NCBI GenBank assembly: GCA_028564705.1
Contig: JAPXFQ010001795.1
Coordinates: 310,001 to 374,000 of the forward strand
Direction: 5' to 3'
Length of the DNA stretch: 64,000 nt
Source of the DNA: Apricaphanius iberus
Taxonomy: Eukaryota; Chordata; Actinopteri; Cyprinodontiformes; Aphaniidae
The translations under genes were made by a program, and so were the position numbers. This document shows positions 58,705-64,000 of this stretch, piece by piece; the first letter of the stretch is position 1; every line of letters begins with the position of its first letter. Under the pieces are notes generated by a model. The model made no database searches. It saw nothing but the letters and a program-made list of their open reading frames with translations, and was not told the origin of the DNA.

Positions 58705-60025
58705 AGATCTAACAGAGACCTTCGCTCTCAGACTGCAGGTTTACTGGTAGTTCCTAGGATTTCTAAAAGTAGAATGGGTGGCAGATCTTTCAGCTATCAG
58801 GCTCCCCTCCTATGGAACCGGCTCCCAGGGTTGGTTCGTGAAGCAGACAATTTGTCTATCTTTAAAACTAGGCTAAAAACTTTCCTCTTTGACAAAGCTT
58901 ACAGTTAGAGATATGTTTATAGGTAGTTAGAGTCAGGTCAGACAGGTAGATAGGAAGAGACAGGTTAATGTTAGTAGTCAGGCAGAGTGTCAAAAGTTAG
59001 GAAGAGATAGGAAGAGGTAGAGTAGCTAGGTAGAGATAGATTAATGTAAGCCAGGTAAAGATCCGGAGCCGGTCGCGGCTTACCGCCGCGGAAGAAATGT
59101 GCCCCACAGGGGCCAGCCAGCGCCGGAGAGAGGTCCCTCAAGGGGATCCTCCCGCACAGTGCGGCCGCCCATTACCTGCCGGGTTGAATCCCCTGGGCAG
59201 ACTGTGCGGACCCCACCCGTTTATCTCTTAAACGTTTCTCGCCCTCTTCAACTCTGTCCTCTCAGTTCTGTCAATTTTTCCTTAAGATAGTTGTCGACTA
59301 TCGGTCTCGTGCCGGTATTTAGCCTTAGATGGAGTTTACCACCCACTTTGGGCTGCATTCTCAAACAACCCGACTCCGAGAAGACCCCGGCATGACGGGG
59401 GCCGTTACCGGCCCTACACCGTCCACGGGTCAGGAGGACTCAGACAGAGTGTTGGTAGCCAGGTCTCCTAGTAGCTAGGAGACAGGTTAATGTTAGTAGC
59501 TATGCTGCTTTAGGCTAGGCTGTTGGAGGACATTATTAGGGTCTGTTCCTACTTTCTCTCCTACTTCTCCCCAACTGCATGATGTGCTGTCAATTCAAGC
59601 ACTAACCTGTTTTCTATTATAGTAGGTGCTCCGGATTAGCCCTGCTTGACGACCCTGACTAAGATGGCATTGCAGTGACGGAAAATTCTCCACGTCCTGC
59701 AACAAACTTGTGCATCGGTTCTGTTGCTCTTTCTGTGTCTCTGTTGTGTATTCTCCAAGCCACAGACGGTCGCGGCAGATAACCGCTTGTGCTGAGCCTG
59801 GTTCTGCCGGAGGTTTCTTCCTGTTAAAAGGGAGTTTTTCCTTCCCACTGTCGCTGCATGCTTGCTCAGTATGAGGGATTGCTGAGAATTCCACGACGCA
59901 ATCTTCTGTGGTTCTGTAATTTCTACACTAAACATTGTATTGTAATAACTCTTTTTGTAAAGTGCCTTGAGATGACATCTGTTGTGAAATGGCGCTATAT
60001 AAATAAACTGAATTGAATTGAATAT
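58705..60025 (+). mobile_element. L2-like LINE 3' copy carrying a 28S rRNA insertion
   Basis: Sequence from GACCTTCGCTCTCAGACTGC through the last RT-ORF residues ([16 protein letters not shown] ... TFLFDKAYS, stop near 58908) and the 3'UTR to CTGAATTGAATTGAA closely follows the copy at 20680-21615. Between GCCAGGTA and the GTGTTGGTAGC block it holds a foreign GC-rich segment (59059-59445). Confidence 0.85.
59059..59445 (-). pseudogene. 28S rRNA gene fragment (D1-D2 region), decayed
   Basis: On the minus strand the order of conserved 28S blocks is preserved: CCGTGGACGGTGTAGGGCCG, then TCTTCTCGGAGTCGGGTTG, AATGCAGCCCAAAGTGGGTG, TAAACTCCATCTAAGGCTAA, ACCGGCACGAGACCGATAGT, AAACGGGTGGGGTCCGC, GGATTCAACCCGGCAG and CGCGACCGGCTCCGGATC. 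The segment between GATAGTCGACAA and GAAGAGGGCG has many changes from the usual core, so it is not functional rDNA. The L2 copy at 21010 lacks it, which shows it is an insertion. Confidence 0.85.
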
Positions 60026-60085
60026 AGCGCCAATTCACAACAGATGTCATCTCAAGACTCAAGGCACTTAACAAAGTGTAATAAT
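60026..60085 (-). mobile_element. Second L2-like LINE tail, tail-to-tail with the first
   Basis: ATAGCGCCAATTCACAACAG, ATGTCATCTCAAG and AAGGCACTTAACAAAGTG form the reverse complement of the L2 3' end just left of it. Together 59950-60085 forms a long imperfect palindrome centred on the ATTGAATTGAA tails. Confidence 0.8.
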
Positions 60086-60270
60086 TGCAAAACATTATCC
60101 CAACGTTCCAATCAGTTAAAAAGTTTCATATTTAGCATGAGGCGCCACAAAGCAGCTTGGGAAACTGCGAGGCTACTCAGTCTATCTGCCCTCCCCCCCC
60201 GCACCGCTTTTCAACGACTACTTTTACCTGCCATGATACGGTCTTCGTTTTCATTGCGTCAAAAATTAAT

Positions 60271-60352
60271 ATGTCAAAGCGTCCCAAACAGTCTGGTGCC
60301 CAGGGGAGGAAAAAAAGAAAAGAAGAGGAGGAAAAACGGGACAAAGACAGAG
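60271..60352 (+). CDS. hAT transposase, first coding exon
   Basis: ATG at 60271 gives 27 codons (MSKRPKQSGAQGRKKRKEEE...) and one base. This is a basic, Lys/Glu-rich start typical of ZMYM1-like hAT transposases, and probably a nuclear signal. The donor is GTAATA in GACAGAG/GTAATA. Joining to 61143 keeps the frame and yields KDR-DALLRFLS, a junction resembling related proteins. The intron is 790 bp and AT-rich. Confidence 0.6.
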
Positions 60353-61142
60353 GTAATATTAGCCTACAGTAAAGATGATATGTGAGATTATTTTTACGTT
60401 ACAGAACGATGATCAATAATGCCATTAGCATAATATGGTTAGCTAATTTATAAATGATCCAGCGCTATCTGTTAGTTCTACTTCTAACCGAAATATTAAT
60501 AGTCAAGTCAATGGTTCTAACCATAGACTGTAGCCTATATATTGATTTAAATATATATGATATATGAATATAAATGTTAAATTTAAATGTATATTTACAT
60601 CCTTGTTTAACATTTTTTAAACACATTTGTATATGTTTTTAACATAAATGTGTTTAAAAATGTTAAAAAAGGATGTAAATGTTAAAATAAATGTTAAAAA
60701 CTGGATGTAAATATAGAAATGTTAAACACATATGTATAAATGTTTTTTTTTTAAACTTCTGTATAAATGTGTTTAAATAATGTTAAAGAGGATTTAAATG
60801 TGATTAAAAAATGCTAAAAACAAACAGAGATTGTGATTAAAAATGTTATATGTTAATATGTTTATGAACATACATGTTTAAGATGTTAAATAAAGATGTG
60901 CATGGCATTTATTGTTGAAATCTTATTTGAAGTTTGCAAAGCAACATCAATAACACTAATAAAAGTAATAATAAAGGGGGGGGCACGGCTGCTTTTGAGT
61001 TCTCTTAGGGGAGGTCCAATGTCCCACACTTTGAAAACCACTGGTATACATCATGCATGTATATCTAGGTTTCTCATTTATATTATTTCATTTTATTTCA
61101 TTTTTTTAAATTATGTGTCACCTACTCCTCTTCTGTCTTCAG

Positions 61143-62947
61143 ATGCGCTGCTGAGGTTTCTCAGTCCCACCCTTGTCAATCCCTCTGTTGCCTCCACCTC
61201 AGCAGAAACCAGCAGTGATGCAGCAGCATCAAGCGCTCCTTCTGTCTCCTCCATCTCACCAGCATCAAGCGCTCCTCCTGTCGCCTCCATCTCACCAGCA
61301 TCAAGCGCTCCTCCTGTCTCCTCCATCTCACCAGCATCAAGCGCTCCTCCTGTCTCCTCCATCTCACCAGCATCAAGCGCTCCTCCTGTCTCCTCCATCT
61401 CACCAGCATCAAGCGCTCCTTCTGTCTCCTCCATCTCACCAGCATCAAGCGCTCCTCCTGTCTCCTCCATCTCACCAGCATCAAGCGCTCCTCCTGTCGC
61501 CTCCATCTCACCAGCATCAAGCGCTCCTCCTGTCGCCTCCATCTCACCAGCATCAAGCGCTCCTCCTGTCGCCTCCATCTCACCAGCATCAAGCGCTCCT
61601 TCTGTCTCCTCCATCTCATCAGCATTAAGCACTCCTTCTGTCTCCTCCATCTCACCAGCATCAAGCGCTCCTTCTGTCTCCTCCATCTCATCAGCATTAA
61701 GCGCTCCTTCTGTCTCCTCCATCTCACCAGCATCAAGCGCTCCTTCTGTCTCCTCCATCTCATCAGCATTAAGCGCTCCTCCTGTCGCCTCCATCTCACC
61801 AGCATCAAGCGCTCCTTCTGTCTCCTCCATCTCACCAGCATCAAGCGCTCCTTCTGTCTCCTCCATCTCATCAGCATTAAGCGCTCCTTCTGTCTCCTCC
61901 ATCTCACCAGCATCAAGCGCTCCTTCTGTCTCCTCCATCTCATCAGCATTAAGCGCTCCTTCTGTCTCCTCCATCTCACCAGCATCAAGCGCTCCTTCTG
62001 TCTCCTCCATCTCACCAGCATCAAGCGCTCCTCCTGTCTCCTCCATCTTCTCAGCATCAAGCGCTCCTTCTGTCTCCTCCATCTCACCAGCATCAAGTGC
62101 TCCTTCTGTCGCCTCCACTTCAGCAGCACAACCTAGCAGGTATGCAGCAACATCAATCGGACCTTCTGTTGCTCCAATAGACCCAGCTGACTGGCCAGCT
62201 CCTCTAACTGATAAGGTACGAACAGAGTTGGTTCACAGAGGTCCATTTCAAATAGAAAACAGCTTCACATTCCCTAAAGCAAAAGACGGACAAAGATGTC
62301 AGCATGACTACTTTAACAGACTCTTAATCAATGGAGAAAAAGTCCGAAGAAGCTGGCTTATGTACTCTAAAAAAGATGATAGCTTGCACTGCTTCTGCTG
62401 CAAACTTTTTTCTAAAAGAGAGTACAAACTTAATAGGGAAGGACTGAAGGACTGGAAAAATGCAAGTCACTTGCTCAAGGTCCATGAGGATAGCCAGGAG
62501 CATAATGCTCACATGGCAAGATGGAAGGAATTGGAGGTCCGTTTTGCAAAAGGGATCACAATAGATAGACAAGAGATGGCACTTGTTGAGGCTGAGAGAA
62601 AAAGGTGGCGTGATGTTCTACATCGATTGGTGGCAATAATTCAGTCCTTAGCTGAAAGAAACATAGCTTTCAGGGGTTCCACAGACACATTACATAAACC
62701 AGACAATGGAAATTTTCTGAAAGAGGTGGAGCTCATGGCCAAATTTGATCCAGTGATAAAGCAGCATGTCAGTAGGGTGGAAAGTGGAGCTGGCAGTCAT
62801 GTACATTATCTTGGCAAAACAATTAAAAATGAACTGATAGACTCCATCAGTTCTAAAATAATACAACACATTATTACAGAGATCAAAATATCCAAATATT
62901 TCTCCATCATTTTAGACTGCACCCCAGATTTTTTTTTTTTTTTTTAA
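61143..62947 (+). CDS. hAT transposase (ZMYM1-like), second exon, 3'-truncated
   Basis: The acceptor is TTCTGTCTTCAG. The exon encodes, in order: DALLRFLSPTLVNPS; a Ser/Pro/Ala repeat region of about 25 units of 12 residues; a TTF-type zinc-finger region (RSWLMYSKKDDSLHCFCCKL with a later HEDSQEHNAH giving C-x2-C and H residues); a helical stretch (RWRDVLHRLVAIIQSLAERN); and the start of the hAT catalytic core at FSIILDCTPD, where the first Asp of the DDE triad is expected. It then runs into poly-T (FFFFF, stop). The rest of the RNase H fold and the dimerisation domain are absent, so it cannot transpose. Such transposases are the source of ZMYM-type host genes; here the element context argues for a transposon, not a host gene. 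Confidence 0.78.
61231..62130 (+). repeat. Coding minisatellite, 36-bp unit, about 25 copies
   Basis: The unit AGCGCTCCTTCTGTCTCCTC + CATCTCACCAGCATCA encodes SAPSVSSISPAS. About 25 units stay in frame. Variants alternate: PPV or PSV, SS or AS, and from about 61610 TCACCAGCATCA alternates with TCATCAGCATTA (SPAS, SSAL), making a 72-bp higher-order period. Because the unit is a multiple of three and lacks stops, long open frames also appear on the other strand (61111-62118, 61176-62129) and in another plus frame (61173-61628); these are shadows. Confidence 0.95.
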
Positions 62948-63420
62948 CGTGTCCTGTCTAGCAGTATGCTACTCAGAATTGGTGTCTGAGTACCAAGTAC
63001 AAGCCCAACAGTTTTACTTTCCCAAGCAGAGTATTACAGCTTCGCTGTAGTACGCCACTTGATGTATATGTATGAAAAATCTTTATTAGTGATTACTGTG
63101 GGTTCAATTTCCTGACGTCATGGACACTAAACTGAGACAAGAAGGGAGAAAGGAAGAAGGTGAAGAAAAGAAACCGGACCAACAGAGGCGCGAACTGGTC
63201 GACAAGACAGGGAGGCAAACAAAGAACACAAGAAAACATCCCAGTCCTCCACCTCTGCCGGACGGCAGAGAAACAGTAATACAAAACAAAAACAACAAAG
63301 TGTACAGAACCAAACCAATAGTTCGGATCTGGTAGAATAAACAAAGAATTACACATTCACTACACACAAGCATGGATTAATGAACATAATATAAATGTTT
63401 CTGGTAAGCTCCTGTGAACA
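62930..63420. mobile_element. Poly-T junction and unassigned sequence
   Basis: A run of 16 T at 62930-62945 interrupts the transposase. It could be the poly-A tail of a retroelement inserted in minus orientation. The sequence to 63420 shows no recognisable product; open frames on both strands are basic (plus) or hydrophobic (minus) and of unknown meaning. Confidence 0.35.
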
Positions 63421-64000
63421 ACTAACTAATGATGATAACCTCAGCTTAAGATATGCCCGTCCACACCAATGTCCCCACACCTATGTGTGTGTGTGCGAGC
63501 ATGCAGGTCGGAATAAGGTTTACCCATGCAAGTGATTGATAGATGGTGTAAGGAACCGTCAATCCGTCCTACAGGAATCGGCACAGACATGGAAGAGGCA
63601 GGAGATGTATGCATCCAGCGTCCCACAGAGTACAGAGGCCACAGGCGGATCAGCGCAGGGTCGATCACCCGCCAAGAGAGGAACAGATGGAAGCCCCAGG
63701 GGAACACCCACCAGCCGCGATGCTGGGGCCCGAGAGATCGCAGTGACGAGCCCATGGGCTCCGCCAGTAACCGGCTACGCCAGGGCGGGCCCGGACCAGG
63801 AACCGGAGGCCACGGGGACCAGGGGCACCCCGCCCCCCAGCGGGGCCCCAACCAGGGACAAGCCGACAAGGGCCCCCCGCCGCCGCCGCAGGCAAGGAGG
63901 ACCCGCAGCGAACCGACGGACAACACACGCCGCCGCCACCCCGGACCAATACCCACCGCCAACAACCCGGCCCGCCTCCACACATCCACACGCCAGGGAG
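63421..64000. repeat. Very GC-rich block, probably a dispersed repeat
   Basis: Composition rises sharply to C/G runs (CACCCCGCCCCCCAGCGGGG, CCCCCCGCCGCCGCCGCAGG). The phrasing GGAGGCCACGGGGACCAGGG resembles a dispersed GC-rich repeat of fish genomes, possibly the 5' region of a LINE. A CpG-island promoter, for example of nt5dc1, whose first exon must lie to the right, is the alternative. The long minus-strand open frames are due to composition. Confidence 0.4.

Larger units (their letters stand above)
58498..62930 (+). mobile_element. Autonomous-type hAT element, interrupted and truncated
   Basis: The left end CAGGGCCGGCCCGTAGCATA is the type of terminus carried by fish hAT elements with ZMYM-like transposases. 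The transposase exons follow at 60271 and 61143 in the same orientation. An L2 LINE with a 28S fragment lies between the left end and the gene (58679-60085). The transposase stops at a poly-T tract at about 62930 and no right end is visible. Confidence 0.6.

Noticed and set aside
59040..59450. GC-rich segment as a CpG island or a new gene (frame 59099-59290)
   Set aside because: The ordered conserved blocks on the minus strand identify it as a 28S rRNA fragment.
60896..61142. N-terminal 82 residues of the long open frame before the transposase exon
   Set aside because: This part is AT-rich intron read-through. The acceptor at 61142 and the separate first exon at 60271 give a better family match.
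61111..62129. Long minus-strand open frames of 335 and 317 codons, and a second plus-strand frame, over the 36-bp repeats
   Set aside because: They exist only because the stop-free repeat unit is a multiple of three. They end where the array ends and have no splice or domain evidence.
61231..62130. Regular repeats that might suggest a CRISPR-like array
   Set aside because: Units are directly adjacent with no unique spacers, they are coding, and the genome is eukaryotic.
63441..63991. 182-codon minus-strand open frame as nt5dc1 exon 1 or another gene
   Set aside because: Its Gly/Arg/Pro/Trp-rich content follows from the GC-rich block, and it lacks the DxDxT motif expected of nt5dc1 exon 1.

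Overview
The window comes from a vertebrate nuclear genome, most likely a teleost fish. Coding exons are short, GT-AG spliced and widely spaced in AT-rich, repeat-rich DNA. The repeats are a fish-type mix: many hAT-like miniature elements with 8-bp target duplications, L2-like LINEs ending in an ATTGAA-type tail, decayed Tc1/mariner copies, an R4/Dong-like LINE fragment and a tRNA-derived SINE. I cannot name the species.

Two host genes are present. Seven consecutive internal exons of nt5dc1 (a HAD-type 5'-nucleotidase-domain protein) lie on the minus strand at 56971-56880, 54120-54049, 53959-53850, 53755-53676, 53572-53491, 4509-4335 and 1131-1034. They join in one open frame of 709 nt. The first exon (to the right) and the last exons (to the left) are not visible. 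A single nt5dc1 intron of about 49 kb (4510-53490) contains the complete three-exon gene col10a1 (collagen X alpha 1) on the plus strand at about 47347-53415. It has a TATA box, a 5'UTR exon, a signal-peptide exon and one large exon for the triple helix plus the C1q-like NC1 domain. The same nesting is known at the mammalian locus. The col10a1 3' end stops less than 100 bp short of the next nt5dc1 exon.

The rest is introns filled with mobile DNA. The clearest hAT-like elements, with matching flanks, are at 1425-1674, 18584-21646 (split by an L2 LINE), 23330-25127 (inside an older element at 23315-25517), 34047-34816 and 35684-36617. An inverted partner of the 34047 element lies at 55790-56344. 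A 511-bp element with TTAA at both ends is at 43325-43835. From 37545 to 39810 an R4/Dong-like LINE fragment, a TA microsatellite and a Tc1 remnant lie end to end.

The right end (58498-64000) is the most layered part. A hAT element with a ZMYM-like two-exon transposase carries an L2 copy. That L2 copy contains a decayed antisense 28S rRNA fragment, and its tail meets a second inverted L2 tail. The transposase has a coding minisatellite of about 25 units of 36 bp and is cut off by a poly-T tract just after its first catalytic-aspartate motif. The window ends in a very GC-rich block that looks repetitive.
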